Positions 9,089 through 19,089 are shown, counted from the stretch's first letter. The stretch: DNA of 64,000 bases from Haloarchaeobius salinus (GCF_024464185.1 NZ_JANHAU010000001.1:1178001-1242000); one strand, 5' to 3'. A program made the numbers and translations. Notes: a model not told the origin generated them from the sequence alone.

Positions 9089-10156
9089 ATGCAGGTGAAG
9101 AGCCGGGTCCGCGTCGAGGGCGGTCGCGAGCGCATCACGCTCGTCCCCGAGAGCCTCGACGACCTCTGGCACCTCCAGTACGTCCTCGAGCCCGGCGACC
9201 TCGTCGCCGGCGACACCACCCGCCGCATCCAGCGCGACGACGAGGAGCTGCGCGACACGGGCGGCGAACGCGAGCACATGCACGTCACCATCGGCGTGGA
9301 GGAGGTGGAGTTCCACAAGTTCGCGAACCGGCTGCGCGTCTCGGGGACCATCGAGGACTGCTCCAGGGAGGACCAGCTGGGGCTGCACCACACGCTGAAC
9401 GTGGAGGACCACGACGAGATCGAGGTCACGAAGCACTGGAAGCCGGACCAGCTCGAACGCCTCGAGGAAGCCGAAGAATCCGCGGACAACCCGGACGTGG
9501 TCATCGCGACGGTCGAGGAGGGCGAGGCGCACATCCACACGGTCACGCAGTACGGCACGGAGTCGCGGGGCACCTTCACGGGGACGACCGGCAAGGGCGA
9601 GTACGCCCGCGGTCGCGGCGAGCTCTTCGCCGAGCTCGCGACCGCGCTGGCACGGATGGACGCCGACGCGTTCATACTCGCGGGGCCGGGCTTCACGAAG
9701 CAGGACGCCTACGACCACATCGAGAAGAACCATCCCGAGGTTGCGGAGAAGATGACCGTCGTGGACACCGCCTCCGTGGGCGACCGCGGGGTCCACGAGG
9801 TGCTGAAACGGGGTGCCGTCGAGGACGTCCAGCGCGAGACGCGCATCGCGGCCGAGGCGGACGCCATCGACGAGCTGATGGAGCGCATCGCCACGGGTCA
9901 CGAGGCAGCGTACGGGCTGGAGCAGGTCCAGAAGGCGGCGGAGTACGGTGCCATCGACGAGCTGCTGATCCTGGACGAGAAGCTGCGCGAGGAGCGCGGC
10001 CCCGACGGCGAGTGGGTCCTCGACGTCAACGACCTCATCACCGACGTCGAGCGCAAAGGCGGCGAGATCACGGTGTTCTCGAGCGAGTTCGACCCCGGCC
10101 GACAGCTCCGGAACCTCGGCGGTATCGCGGCGCTGCTGCGGTATCGACTGGAGTGA
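9089..10156 (+). CDS. pelA: mRNA surveillance protein Pelota
   Basis: The 355-residue protein is archaeal Pelota (Dom34), an eRF1-like factor that enters the empty A site of stalled ribosomes and, with aEF1alpha and ABCE1, splits them. The N-terminal domain starts [20 protein letters not shown] and has [20 protein letters not shown]. The central domain has [19 protein letters not shown] with no GGQ motif, as expected for Pelota rather than a release factor. The C-terminal domain includes [17 protein letters not shown] and ends [19 protein letters not shown]. Length is normal. It follows a repeat-filled gap and is likely transcribed on its own. Confidence 0.96.
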   Translation: MQVKSRVRVEGGRERITLVPESLDDLWHLQYVLEPGDLVAGDTTRRIQRDDEELRDTGGEREHMHVTIGVEEVEFHKFANRLRVSGTIEDCSREDQLGLHHTLNVEDHDEIEVTKHWKPDQLERLEEAEESADNPDVVIATVEEGEAHIHTVTQYGTESRGTFTGTTGKGEYARGRGELFAELATALARMDADAFILAGPGFTKQDAYDHIEKNHPEVAEKMTVVDTASVGDRGVHEVLKRGAVEDVQRETRIAAEADAIDELMERIATGHEAAYGLEQVQKAAEYGAIDELLILDEKLREERGPDGEWVLDVNDLITDVERKGGEITVFSSEFDPGRQLRNLGGIAALLRYRLE

Positions 10157-10309
10157 CGCCTACACGGTTTGGTGTCGGTTACTGGGACGTGGCGGAGAGA
10201 GTTCCGGCTGCGGCGTCGAGCCGCCGGTAGCACGGACTGCCGAGACGACGACCTCCGCAACTCGTCGGTTCCGTTCCCCTCTCTCCCCCTGTCCGTCGAC
10301 ACGCGGACC

Positions 10310-10334
10310 GGACGGCCGTACACCCCGGCCGTCC
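10310..10334. terminator. hairpin between convergent genes, possible terminator
   Basis: A perfect 9-base stem (GGACGGCCG at 10310-10318 pairing with CGGCCGTCC at 10326-10334) with a 7-base loop lies between pelA and the TrmB-family gene, which converge. There is no U-tract of the kind archaeal terminators usually need, so the role is inferred from position only. Confidence 0.3.
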
Positions 10335-10348
10335 GCTCCCGGTTCCGC

Positions 10349-11131
10349 CTATCGGTCGACCGGCGAGATGGTCGTCTCGACCAGCTGGACCAGCACCTCC
10401 GCGAATCCGGTTCCGGCGCTCCAGAACGCGGTCTCGCGGTTGATGCCCGGCAGCTCCTCGTCGTCGCCGAGCACGCTCAACAGCAGGATGTCGTCGTCGC
10501 CGAGCAGCGCACGACCTGTGTGCTCGTCGTTGACGTGGGTATCGGTCAGCGGTTCGACCGCCTCGATGCCCGGGTGGTCGTCGTACAGCGCCCGGACCGC
10601 GGGGTCCTCGCTGAAGACGACGACGGCGAGCCCGTCGTCGGCGCGCTCTCGCAGCGCGGTGTCGATGTCATCGCCGACGAGTTCGGGGGACCGCGCGGCG
10701 AACAGGATGGAGTCCTCGGCGCGCCGGATGAGGTCGGCGGCACGGTCGGCGATCCGGTCGTGCCCCCGGACCATCCAGATGTCCTCCTGCTCCTCCTCCT
10801 CGTCGCGGCCGAACTCCTCGCGGACCGTCTCGACGTAGTCGAACGCCCGGTTGGACTCCTGCTCGAAGCGTTCCCGGAGCGTCGAGCGGGCCTCGTCGAT
10901 GCTGACCGCACGGTACTGGATGGGGCTGGACTGCTGCACCTCCACGAGCCCGCGGTCCTCGAGGCTCTCGGTGACGCTGTACACCTGCGAGCGCGGCACG
11001 TCGGTCACGCGCGAGACGTCCCGGGCGGTGCCGGTGCCGAGCTTGTGCAGGGCGATGAACACCTTGGCCTCGTAGCTGGTGAGGCCGAGGCGTTCCATCG
11101 ACTCGATGGCGTCGTCCTCGTCGGCGGTCAT
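10349..11131 (-). CDS. TrmB family transcriptional regulator
   Basis: A 260-residue regulator. An N-terminal winged helix at about residues 10-75 has the TrmB signature MERLGLTSYEAKVFIALHKL, then DVSRVTDVPRSQVYSVTESL. The C-terminal half (from about 110) is the TrmB effector-binding domain, here with a phospholipase D-like sensor pattern (AEDSILFAARSPELVGDDID). Its start codon overlaps the stop of the large MMPL transporter gene by 4 bases (ATGA), so it is translated from the same message and probably controls that operon. Classic TrmB proteins sense sugars; the effector here is unknown. Confidence 0.9.
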   Translation of the reverse strand: MTADEDDAIESMERLGLTSYEAKVFIALHKLGTGTARDVSRVTDVPRSQVYSVTESLEDRGLVEVQQSSPIQYRAVSIDEARSTLRERFEQESNRAFDYVETVREEFGRDEEEEQEDIWMVRGHDRIADRAADLIRRAEDSILFAARSPELVGDDIDTALRERADDGLAVVVFSEDPAVRALYDDHPGIEAVEPLTDTHVNDEHTGRALLGDDDILLLSVLGDDEELPGINRETAFWSAGTGFAEVLVQLVETTISPVDR

Positions 11132-14100
11132 CGGTCGTCCCCCGCCAGCCAGCGGTCGTACAGCGATTCGAGCTCCTCGCTGGTGAGTTCGCCCTCGCTC
11201 GCGAGCTCGCTGGCGCGGTCGAGCGTCTCCCGCGTCACGGGGCCGGACAGGGCCTCACGCAGGAACGGCGTCGTCACCGTCAGTGCGTCGGGGCCGTCGA
11301 AGGTGGCCTCGCCCGCGGCCGAGGAGAGCGTCGCGTCGAACGCGAGCTCCTCGCCGGCGGTCGCGTCGGTCGGGACGGCCGCCTCGTAGGCGAGTGTCAC
11401 GTCGGCCGGCTCGTCGAACTCCCAGGCCACGTACAGCCTGCGGCCGACCATCGAGTACGAGGTCGGCTTCGGCGAGAGCGTCGTGACGCGCCCGCCGGTG
11501 CCGGGCACCGTCTCGGAGAGGACGACACGGCCATCGACGTCCTCGACCGAGAGGGTGACCTGGAACGTCGCGCCGGGCTCGGGTCGCTCGTCGGAGACGG
11601 TTCGGGTCGCCGTCGGGGTGTCGTCGGTGGTGGCGACCGCGGCCGCGCCGGCCGCGCCCGCGCTCCCGACGGCGGTGGGTTCGGTCGTCTCCGCAGTCGT
11701 CTCGTCCGTCGTGGCCGCCTCGGCGTCCGTGACTGCGGTGGCGTCGGCAGCCGTGTCGGCCTCGGTCACGTCTTGCAGGTCGCTCCCGCCGCCGAGGTCG
11801 AGGTCGTCCGACGGGACGGCGTCCGCGGACGCGGCCGCCCGGGTATCGCTCGACGAACCGGCGGCGGACCCCGGCTGGGGTGCTGCGGGCTCGTCGTTCG
11901 TCGTGTCGTGGGCCGCGGGAACGGGGGCGTCCGTCGTCGCCGTCGTCTCCACGGTGGTCGGGTCGTCGGCCCCGCCGTTGGCGGCGGGCACGGCGTCGCC
12001 ACCGTCGTCGAACATCGACCCGACCTCGTCGGGGCCGAGGTAGCGGTGCCAGACGACGAGCAGGCTCGGCAGCACCAGCACGCTCGCGAGGAACGCGTAG
12101 ATGATGGTGAGCGCGGTGATGACGCCGAACTGCTGGAGTGCCGGGAAGATGGCGAAGCTGAGCACCCCGAAGCCGCCGACGGTCGTCGCGGCCGAGCCGA
12201 GCAGCGCGCCGCCGGTCCCGGTGATGGTGGTGCGCATGGCCTCCCACTGGTCCGCGCGGCGGCCGAGCTCGAGGTTGAACCGCTCGGAGACGTGGATGCT
12301 GTAGGCGACCCCGAGCCCGACGGTCAGGCTGGTGATCATCCCGGTCAGCACGTTGAACGGCATCCCGATGAGGTACATCGTCCCCAGGATCCACGTCACC
12401 GAGAGGGCGACGGGGAGCAGGGTGACGATACCCAGCGTCGCGCTCCCCTCGGTGATGCGGTAGGCGATCATGAGGAACGCGAACACGGCGACGAGCGTGA
12501 TGACGAGGCTCTGGATGACGGTGTCGAGCAGCTGCTGCTGGATGACCTCGTTGACGACCGGCGAGCCGGTCGCGATGGCGGTCACCGAGTTGCCGCCGTC
12601 CTCGATGGCGGTCGCGATGGCGCGCATCTCCTCGGTCTGTTCGGAGGTCGTCGTCCCGCCGTCGGTGGGCACGACGAGCCGCATCGCCACGTAGTCGCCG
12701 CCCTCGGTCCGGTAGAGCACGTCCGCGGCCTGCTGCGGGGCGACCTCGAACAGCCGGTCGTACAGCGCCGTGACGTTCTCCTCGGGCACGCCGTCCGGGC
12801 CGAGCGACGCCTGGTAGCTCTCGTTGAAGCTCTCGTTCTCGGCGGCGACCGTCTCCATGACCGTCAGCGGCGAACGGTAGGCGACCTCACCACTCGCGCC
12901 GACGAACGGCGTCTGGTAGGTGTCCTCGTCGCCGAGGAGCTCCTGTTGCTCGTGCAACGCCTGCAACGTGGCGGGGTCGTCGATACCGCTCCCGTCCCCG
13001 CCGGCCTTCATCAACACCTGCGCCTGCGAGTCGTCGCGCTGGAAGTTGTCGTTGACGTAGTCGAGGTTGGACTTGGCGGTGTACTCGCCGGGCGCGAGCG
13101 GCTCGGGCAGGTCGTACATCCAGTTCGGCGGCTCGTCCGCGATGAAGTCCTCGTTCGCGAACGAGGTGTCGACCTGCGTCGCGCCCGCAGCGCCCCCGAC
13201 GGAGAGCAACAGGGCGACCAGGATGACCGCGACGGGAGCCTTCTTCGCGAGCGTCGAGCCGACCGCGAGGAGCTCGCTGAAGCGACCGCCACCGGTCCCG
13301 AACGCGCGCTTCCTGCGGTCCCAGCCGAGGCGGTCCTCGAAGAAGCTGTCGAACTCCACCTTCAGCGCGGGGACGAACGCGCCGAAGACGACGAGCGCGG
13401 CGACGATACCGAACGAGGAGACGACGCCGAAGTCCTGGATGGGCGCGAGCGGGCTCGTGAGGTTCGAGAGGAACCCGATGACCGTCGTCGCGGTCACCCA
13501 GACGAGGGCGACGCCGACGCCGGCGAGCGCGTAGCTCATCGAGCCGCGTACGTCGCTCGGCGTTTCGTCGTCGAGGCGCTCCTCGCGCTGGCGCATGAAG
13601 ATGTGGATCGCGTAGTCGATGGAGAGCCCGATGAGCAACACCGGGACCGCGATCATGATCTGGTTGAACGAGATGTCGGCGTAGCCCATGAACCCGAACG
13701 TCCACGTCAGCACCACGCCGATGCCGAACAGCCCGAGCGCGATGTCGAGCGCGTCACGGTACGCGATGGTGAGCGTGATGAGGACGAAGAGGATGGCGAG
13801 CGGGCCGACGATGGCCAGCGAGTCCTCCATCGACATGTTGATCTCGTTCGAGATGATGCCGAAGCCGAAGACGAGGTAGTCCTCGCCCGAGTTCACGTCC
13901 TGGGCGTACTCCTGCATCTCCAGCTGGGCGTCGATGGTGACGTCCTCGACGGCGGCACCGCCGCCGACGTCGCTGCTGGACTGGGCGACCTGCTGGATGA
14001 TCATCGTCCGCGCGCTGGCCTCCGTGGAGCCGGGCGTGTAGCTCTTCTCCATCAGCCCGACGGCCTGCCCGGCGAACGGCGAGTCGCCGTTCTCACCGTC

Positions 14101-15099
14101 GCCATCGCCCAGGACGGTGGTGAGCACGGAGTCGAGCTCCGAGGCGTTCATCGATTCGAGCTGTTCGCGCTGCTCTGCGAGCGTCGGCGTCGAGGCGTTC
14201 TGGAGCGCGGCCTGCTGCTCCTGGAACGCCGCGAAGTCCTCCTCCAGGGCCGCGCCGCGCTCCTCCAGGGACTCCCGCTGGTCCTGGAGTTCGGCGGCGC
14301 GCTGCTGGAGCGCCGCGCCCTGGTCCTCGAGGGCGTCGTACTGGCCCTGCAGGACGCCGACGGTCCCGAGCTGGTACGCCTGCTCGATCTCGGACTGGCT
14401 CGTCGCGTTCCGGACGTCCTCGCCGGCCTGCTCGAAGACTGCGTACTGCGTCGCGTTCAGGGTGACCGAGCCGTTGGGCTCGACGCCCTCCCACTGCGTC
14501 CGGATGGAGGCGTTGGGGTTCCGCTGGACGACGTTGAGTGCGGCCTGCAGCTGGTCGGCCGTCGCGTTCAGGTCGTCGCTGCGCTGTTGGAGTGCGGCCC
14601 GGTCCGTTTCCAGTTGCTCGAAGGCGTCCTCGAGTTCCGTCTGGTCCTCCTCCAGCCGGTCTTGGCGCTGCTGGAGCGCCGCGCCCTGGGCCTCCAGCTC
14701 GGAGATGCGTTCCTGCTGGATGGCCGCGATGGCCACGATGTTCGAGACGCCAGTGATCGGCTGGTCCTCGACGAGCGTCCCGTTTATCGACTCGTCGTCA
14801 CGCAGCGTCTGCTGGAACTCGATGGAGCGTAGCAGCGACTCCTTCGAGAGGACGTTCCCGTTCTCGCTCCTGACGATGACCTGTGCGGACTGCGTCTGTT
14901 GGTCGCCGGCGGTGAAGTTGTTGGTGATGAAGCTCTGAGCTGCGTCCTCCGGGGTGTCGCTCTGGAACTGTCCGAGATCGGACTGGCTCGAAACGCTGCC
15001 CGCCCCGGCGCCGAGGACGACGGTCATGACCAGCATCACCGCGATGATGACCTTGCTGTACGACGTGACTCCGTCCGTGAGCCGCCGAAGCGCCTTCAT
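11128..15099 (-). CDS. RND/MMPL superfamily transporter, very large, with fused C-terminal domain
   Basis: A 1323-residue membrane protein. After the first membrane helix (about 19-36), a long extracytoplasmic region holds a coiled coil at about residues 125-310 built from repeats such as ALQQRQDRLEEDQTELEDAF. Two bundles of MMPL helices follow; the first (about 430-630) has SDDYAIHIFMRQREE-like character (LSIDYAIHIFMRQREERLDD), the second (about 870-1040) has LTVGLGVAYSIHVSERFNLE. After the last helix come about 280 residues: a Thr/Ala/Asp-rich linker, a beta-rich domain (FQVTLSVEDVDGRVVLSETV) and a short helical end. The substrate is unknown; RND/MMPL proteins export lipids or small molecules by proton coupling. 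It forms an operon with the TrmB-family gene. A dyad at 15166-15186 lies upstream. Confidence 0.88.
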   Translation of the reverse strand: MKALRRLTDGVTSYSKVIIAVMLVMTVVLGAGAGSVSSQSDLGQFQSDTPEDAAQSFITNNFTAGDQQTQSAQVIVRSENGNVLSKESLLRSIEFQQTLRDDESINGTLVEDQPITGVSNIVAIAAIQQERISELEAQGAALQQRQDRLEEDQTELEDAFEQLETDRAALQQRSDDLNATADQLQAALNVVQRNPNASIRTQWEGVEPNGSVTLNATQYAVFEQAGEDVRNATSQSEIEQAYQLGTVGVLQGQYDALEDQGAALQQRAAELQDQRESLEERGAALEEDFAAFQEQQAALQNASTPTLAEQREQLESMNASELDSVLTTVLGDGDGENGDSPFAGQAVGLMEKSYTPGSTEASARTMIIQQVAQSSSDVGGGAAVEDVTIDAQLEMQEYAQDVNSGEDYLVFGFGIISNEINMSMEDSLAIVGPLAILFVLITLTIAYRDALDIALGLFGIGVVLTWTFGFMGYADISFNQIMIAVPVLLIGLSIDYAIHIFMRQREERLDDETPSDVRGSMSYALAGVGVALVWVTATTVIGFLSNLTSPLAPIQDFGVVSSFGIVAALVVFGAFVPALKVEFDSFFEDRLGWDRRKRAFGTGGGRFSELLAVGSTLAKKAPVAVILVALLLSVGGAAGATQVDTSFANEDFIADEPPNWMYDLPEPLAPGEYTAKSNLDYVNDNFQRDDSQAQVLMKAGGDGSGIDDPATLQALHEQQELLGDEDTYQTPFVGASGEVAYRSPLTVMETVAAENESFNESYQASLGPDGVPEENVTALYDRLFEVAPQQAADVLYRTEGGDYVAMRLVVPTDGGTTTSEQTEEMRAIATAIEDGGNSVTAIATGSPVVNEVIQQQLLDTVIQSLVITLVAVFAFLMIAYRITEGSATLGIVTLLPVALSVTWILGTMYLIGMPFNVLTGMITSLTVGLGVAYSIHVSERFNLELGRRADQWEAMRTTITGTGGALLGSAATTVGGFGVLSFAIFPALQQFGVITALTIIYAFLASVLVLPSLLVVWHRYLGPDEVGSMFDDGGDAVPAANGGADDPTTVETTATTDAPVPAAHDTTNDEPAAPQPGSAAGSSSDTRAAASADAVPSDDLDLGGGSDLQDVTEADTAADATAVTDAEAATTDETTAETTEPTAVGSAGAAGAAAVATTDDTPTATRTVSDERPEPGATFQVTLSVEDVDGRVVLSETVPGTGGRVTTLSPKPTSYSMVGRRLYVAWEFDEPADVTLAYEAAVPTDATAGEELAFDATLSSAAGEATFDGPDALTVTTPFLREALSGPVTRETLDRASELASEGELTSEELESLYDRWLAGDDR

Positions 15100-15165
15100 C
15101 CGTCATCCTCCGTGACGAACGCGCCGGCGGCCTTCCTGTGTGTTCCGACCATAATGACAGTGGTG

Positions 15166-15186
15166 TTGTTATGTCGCTACTAACAA
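15166..15186 (-). promoter_or_regulatory. perfect dyad upstream of the MMPL-TrmB operon, possible operator
   Basis: TTGTTA at 15166-15171 and TAACAA at 15181-15186 form a perfect inverted repeat with a 9-base spacer, in a GC-poor patch 67 bases upstream of the transporter start. The spacing (21 bases overall) suits a dimeric winged-helix protein. Because the operon's second gene encodes a TrmB-family regulator, autoregulation through this site is a reasonable inference. Confidence 0.4.
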
Positions 15187-15246
15187 TCTCCCTCGAATAA
15201 AGCTGTCGCTATCCGAAGATGAAACGGAGCGCACGTCGTCACCAGT

Positions 15247-15981
15247 TCACTCGATGCTCAGCGAGAGCATGTCGTCGGCGAAGCGCACGTCCCCGTCGTA
15301 GTGCTCCGCGATGGACGACAGCATCGCCTCGTGCTCGCCGTTTGTGTGCGGGTAGAGGTGCGTGAGGTACACCCGGCCGATCTCGTGGCCCGACAGGGCC
15401 CGCCCCAGCTCCGACGGCGTCGGGTGGTTGTCCACGTCCACGCCGTCCGGGAACGAGCAGTCGTGCGCCAGCACCGCCGCCCCCTCCGCGAACGCCGCCA
15501 GTCCAGGGAACGCCTCCGTGTCACCCGAGAACGCGAACGCGCCGTCGAACTTGTAGGCCAGACACGGCAGCGAGTGCCGCACCTCGAAGGCCTCCACGTC
15601 GAAGCCCGCGACCGAGAACTCGTGCGGCCCGACCTCCCGCACCGTGAGGTCGACCCGTCCGTCGAGGTAGTCGTGCACATCGAGCAACCCGTCCACCAGC
15701 TCCTTCGTCCCCGTCGGGCCCACGACCTCGAGGTGGTCCTCGCCAGCCAGCCAGCGCGCCTTCAGCAGCGCCATGAGGTCCGACACGTGGTCGAGATGGT
15801 GGTGGGTCAGGAGGACCGAGGAGACGCCCTCGTAGCCGACGTTCGTGCGGGCGAGCCGGTGGAGCGTCCCCGCCCCGCAGTCGACCAGCAACGGCCGTTC
15901 GTCGCCCTCCAGCAGGATGCCGGTCTGGTGCCGGTCCGCCGTCGGCATCGCACTCCCCGTTCCGAGAAACGTGACGCGCAT
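15247..15981 (-). CDS. metallo-beta-lactamase fold hydrolase, RNase Z-like
   Basis: From the ATG at 15981 the protein is 244 residues and opens MRVTFLGTGSAMPTADRHQT, as in RNase Z/ElaC-type proteins. The metal motif is TNVGYEG... then LLTHHHLDHVSDLMALL; further ligands fit SLPCLAYKFDGAFAFSGDTE, VLAHDCSFPDG and YLTHLYPHTNG. The domain lacks an obvious long exosite arm of tRNA 3'-processing RNase Z, so it may be a relative acting on other phosphodiesters. An upstream start would add 14 non-conserved residues. It is divergent from lhr across a 278-base gap in which no convincing gene was found. Confidence 0.87.
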   Translation of the reverse strand: MRVTFLGTGSAMPTADRHQTGILLEGDERPLLVDCGAGTLHRLARTNVGYEGVSSVLLTHHHLDHVSDLMALLKARWLAGEDHLEVVGPTGTKELVDGLLDVHDYLDGRVDLTVREVGPHEFSVAGFDVEAFEVRHSLPCLAYKFDGAFAFSGDTEAFPGLAAFAEGAAVLAHDCSFPDGVDVDNHPTPSELGRALSGHEIGRVYLTHLYPHTNGEHEAMLSSIAEHYDGDVRFADDMLSLSIE

Positions 15982-16259
15982 GTATGTCCTGTCGCGTGGG
16001 GTCCGTGAAATGTGTGACGCCACTCGTTCGAGATGTGTGCCCCTTCAGCGGGGAACGCTGGGGACGATAGCAGCCAGAATGCCCTCTCGGTCGTGGGACT
16101 CGCTGGTGACGACAACACCCTGGCCATCGGAATCGCTCCGCGATTTCGAGACAGCCGCGCGCAACCCGGCTGACCGGTCGACATCGACCCGCCCTGACGG
16201 GGTGCGAACGACTTCGCGAGTGCAAAGGCACTTGCCGGTCCATCCCCCAGGGGCCATCA

Positions 16260-19064
16260 ATGGACGCGAGGGCGTTGCTCGCCGAGCTGGATGGGTTCGA
16301 GGGGGAGCCCGACTCGGTCGCCATCGACGACGAGGACGTCTTCGAGCTGCTGGACCCCGCCGTCCAGCGGTGGTGGGTCGAGCAGTTCGGCGAGTTCGTC
16401 CCGGAGAACGGCGGCTTCTTCACGCCGCCCCAGAAGGGGGCCATCCCGCACGTGCACGCCGAGGAGAACGCCCTCATCTGCGCGCCGACGGGCAGCGGGA
16501 AGACGCTGGCGAGCTTCACCGCCATCCTGAACGAGCTGTTCGCCAGGGAGCGCGAATCGGGGCTGGAGAACTCGGTCTACTGCCTGTACGTCTCGCCGCT
16601 GAAGAGCCTCGCGAACGACATCCACCGGAACCTCGAGGAGCCGCTGTCGGGCATCCGCGAGGTGGCCGAGGAGCGCGGCGAGCCCGTCGGCGAGGTGCGC
16701 CACGCGATTCGCCACGGGGACACCGACCAGGCGGAGCGACAGCGGATGCTGGCGGAGACGCCGCACGTGCTGAACACGACGCCGGAGACGCTCGCCATCC
16801 TGCTGAACGCGCCGAAGTTCCGCGAGAAGCTCCGGACCGTGGAGTACGTGGTCGTCGACGAGATCCACAGCCTCGCCGAGAGCAAGCGCGGCACCCACCT
16901 CTCGGTGTCGCTGGAGCGACTGGAGGCGCTGGCGGACACCTCCCCCACCAGAATCGGGTGTTCCGCGACCATCGACCCGCTCGAGGACGTGGCCGAGTTC
17001 CTCGTCGGGAACGACGTGCCGGAGCCCGACGACGCCGAGGCCACGGACGGACGCGGCGGCTTCCCCGAGCCCGAACCCCGCGAGTGCGAGATCGTCGACA
17101 CCCGCTTCGCCCGCGAGTTCGACCTCCAGCTCACCTCCCCGACGGACGACCTCATCGACACCCGGCGGGACGTGGTCACCGAGCGGTTCTACAGCCAGCT
17201 GCACGACCTCATCCAGGAGCACACGAACACGCTCGTCTTCACGAACACCCGGTCGGGGGCCGAGCGCGTGCTCCACCGTCTGCGCGAGCGGTTCGACGGC
17301 TACGACGAGGCGAACTCGGGCTGTCACCACGGCAGTCTCTCGAAGGAGGTCCGCGAGGGCGTCGAGTCGAAGCTGAAATCCGGCGAGCTCGACGTGGTCA
17401 CCTCCTCGACGAGCCTCGAACTCGGCATCGACATGCCCCACGTCGACCTCGTGGTGCAGGTCGGCTCGCCGAAGTCGGTCGCCGCACTTCTCCAGCGCGT
17501 CGGACGGGCGGGCCACCGGGTCGGCCAGACGGTGACCGGACGGGTCGTCGCGCTCGACCGCGACGAGCTCGTCGAGTGTGCGGTGATGCTGAAGAAGGCC
17601 GCCGAGGGGTTCGTCGACAGCGTGGACGTGCCCGAGCGCGCACAGGACGTGGCCGCCCAGCAGGTGTACGGGATGGCCATCGCGGGCATCAGGCCGGAGC
17701 GCGAGGTGCGGCGCATCCTCCGGTCGGCGTGGCCCTACCGCGAGTACGGCGAGGCCGAGTGGGAGCAGCTGATGGCCTACCTCACGGCAGACTACGACGG
17801 CCTTGAGGAGAAGAACGTCTACGCGAAGATCTGGCGCGACACGAACGACGCGCCGTCGGGCGAACACCACTACGAGGAGTACCCCGTCGGCGAGCACCTC
17901 ATCGGGAAGCGCGGCCGGCTCGCCCGGGTCATCTACATGACGAACGTCGGTACCATCCCGGACTCGTTCACCTGCGACGTGTTCACCCGGGCGGGCGACG
18001 AGTGGGTCGGCCAGCTCGACGAGTCGTACCTCGATACGCTCGAACCCGGCGACGTGTTCGTCCTCGGCGGCCAGCACTTCGAGTTCCGCTACCGCCGTGG
18101 CTCGAAGGTGTACGTCGATCCGACGAGCGCCGCACCCACGGTCCCGTCGTGGTACTCCGAGCGCCTGCCCCTCTCGTACGACCTCGGGCAGGAGCTCGCC
18201 GCGTTCCAGGGCGAACTGCTGGACAGACTTGCCGAGGGCGGCCCACCGGCGGTCCGACACTGGCTGAGGGAGTTCCCGCTGGACGACAACACCGTCCGCG
18301 CGGTCACCCGGATGTTCGAGGAGCAGGTCGCCTACGCCGGCCCGGAGAGCGTCAGCACGAGCGACCGGCTCGCCATCGAAGAGGTGGTGGACCGGAACGA
18401 CTACGAGCGCCGCTACCACGTCCACTCGACGTACGGACGGCGGTTCAACGATGGGTTCTCGCGCCTGCTCGCCTATCGGTGTGCGCAGGCGACGAACGCG
18501 AACGTCTCGGTCAGCGTCGCCGACAACGGCTTCACGCTCTCGATGCCGCTGAACCGGAAAGTCGACCTCGTCGGCATCGTCGAGAGCCTCGACGCGGGCG
18601 AGGTGCGCCCGGACCTGCGGGCGAGCCTGCAGGGCACCGAGCTGCTCCAGCGCTACTTCCGCATCGACGCGACGCGCTCGTTGATGATCCTCAAACGGTA
18701 CAAGGGCTACGAGAAATCGGCGAAACAGCAGCAGGTCTCCAGCGAGATGCTGCTGGGCTTCGCCGAGGACCTCGACGACTTCGCGGTGATGGAGGAGACG
18801 TACCGCGAGATCCTGGAGGACAAGCTCAACGTCGCGGGCGTGCAGGAGGTCGTCCGCGCCATCGGGGCCGGGCAGATCGCGGTGAGCCACACCCGCGTCG
18901 AGTCGCCGACGCCGCGGGCGTTCGGGCTCGCGACGCTCTCCGCGAGCGACGTGGTGCTCGCCGAGGACGAGAGCGCCGTCCTGCAGGAGTTCCACGACCG
19001 CGTCGTCGAGGCCATCGGCGACGAGGCCAGTGGGGTGGACGACCTCGCCGGGACAATCGAGTAG
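16260..19064 (+). CDS. lhr: ATP-dependent helicase Lhr
   Basis: A 934-residue superfamily 2 helicase. The Q-like region TPPQKGAIPHVHAEENALIC precedes Walker A APTGSGKTLASF (about residues 79-90). Motif II is VVVDEIHSLAESKRG (DEIH), motif III GCSATIDPLEDVAEF, motif IV LVFTNTRSGAERV, motif V VVTSSTSLELGIDMPHVDLV and motif VI QRVGRAGHRVGQ. The Lhr-specific winged-helix and beta-barrel regions follow (for example YMTNVGTIPDSFTCDVFTR). Lhr translocates 3' to 5' and is linked to DNA repair and RNA handling. Start: ATG directly after GGGGCCATCA; divergent from the RNase Z-like gene. Length matches Lhr-core proteins. Confidence 0.95.
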   Translation: MDARALLAELDGFEGEPDSVAIDDEDVFELLDPAVQRWWVEQFGEFVPENGGFFTPPQKGAIPHVHAEENALICAPTGSGKTLASFTAILNELFARERESGLENSVYCLYVSPLKSLANDIHRNLEEPLSGIREVAEERGEPVGEVRHAIRHGDTDQAERQRMLAETPHVLNTTPETLAILLNAPKFREKLRTVEYVVVDEIHSLAESKRGTHLSVSLERLEALADTSPTRIGCSATIDPLEDVAEFLVGNDVPEPDDAEATDGRGGFPEPEPRECEIVDTRFAREFDLQLTSPTDDLIDTRRDVVTERFYSQLHDLIQEHTNTLVFTNTRSGAERVLHRLRERFDGYDEANSGCHHGSLSKEVREGVESKLKSGELDVVTSSTSLELGIDMPHVDLVVQVGSPKSVAALLQRVGRAGHRVGQTVTGRVVALDRDELVECAVMLKKAAEGFVDSVDVPERAQDVAAQQVYGMAIAGIRPEREVRRILRSAWPYREYGEAEWEQLMAYLTADYDGLEEKNVYAKIWRDTNDAPSGEHHYEEYPVGEHLIGKRGRLARVIYMTNVGTIPDSFTCDVFTRAGDEWVGQLDESYLDTLEPGDVFVLGGQHFEFRYRRGSKVYVDPTSAAPTVPSWYSERLPLSYDLGQELAAFQGELLDRLAEGGPPAVRHWLREFPLDDNTVRAVTRMFEEQVAYAGPESVSTSDRLAIEEVVDRNDYERRYHVHSTYGRRFNDGFSRLLAYRCAQATNANVSVSVADNGFTLSMPLNRKVDLVGIVESLDAGEVRPDLRASLQGTELLQRYFRIDATRSLMILKRYKGYEKSAKQQQVSSEMLLGFAEDLDDFAVMEETYREILEDKLNVAGVQEVVRAIGAGQIAVSHTRVESPTPRAFGLATLSASDVVLAEDESAVLQEFHDRVVEAIGDEASGVDDLAGTIE

Positions 19065-19089
19065 ACAGCGCAGTCGTCGTCGACGCTAC

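Noticed and set aside
11773-14832. Very long open frame (over 1000 codons) opposite the MMPL gene
   Set aside because: Antisense frames stay open in high-GC DNA. The translation is rich in Arg, Gly and Asp repeats without domain pattern, while the MMPL frame has clear membrane and family motifs.
16045-16260. 71-residue minus-strand frame between the RNase Z-like gene and lhr
   Set aside because: Composition is basic, the start overlaps the lhr start codon, and no promoter or family likeness is visible. It remains a weak possibility only.
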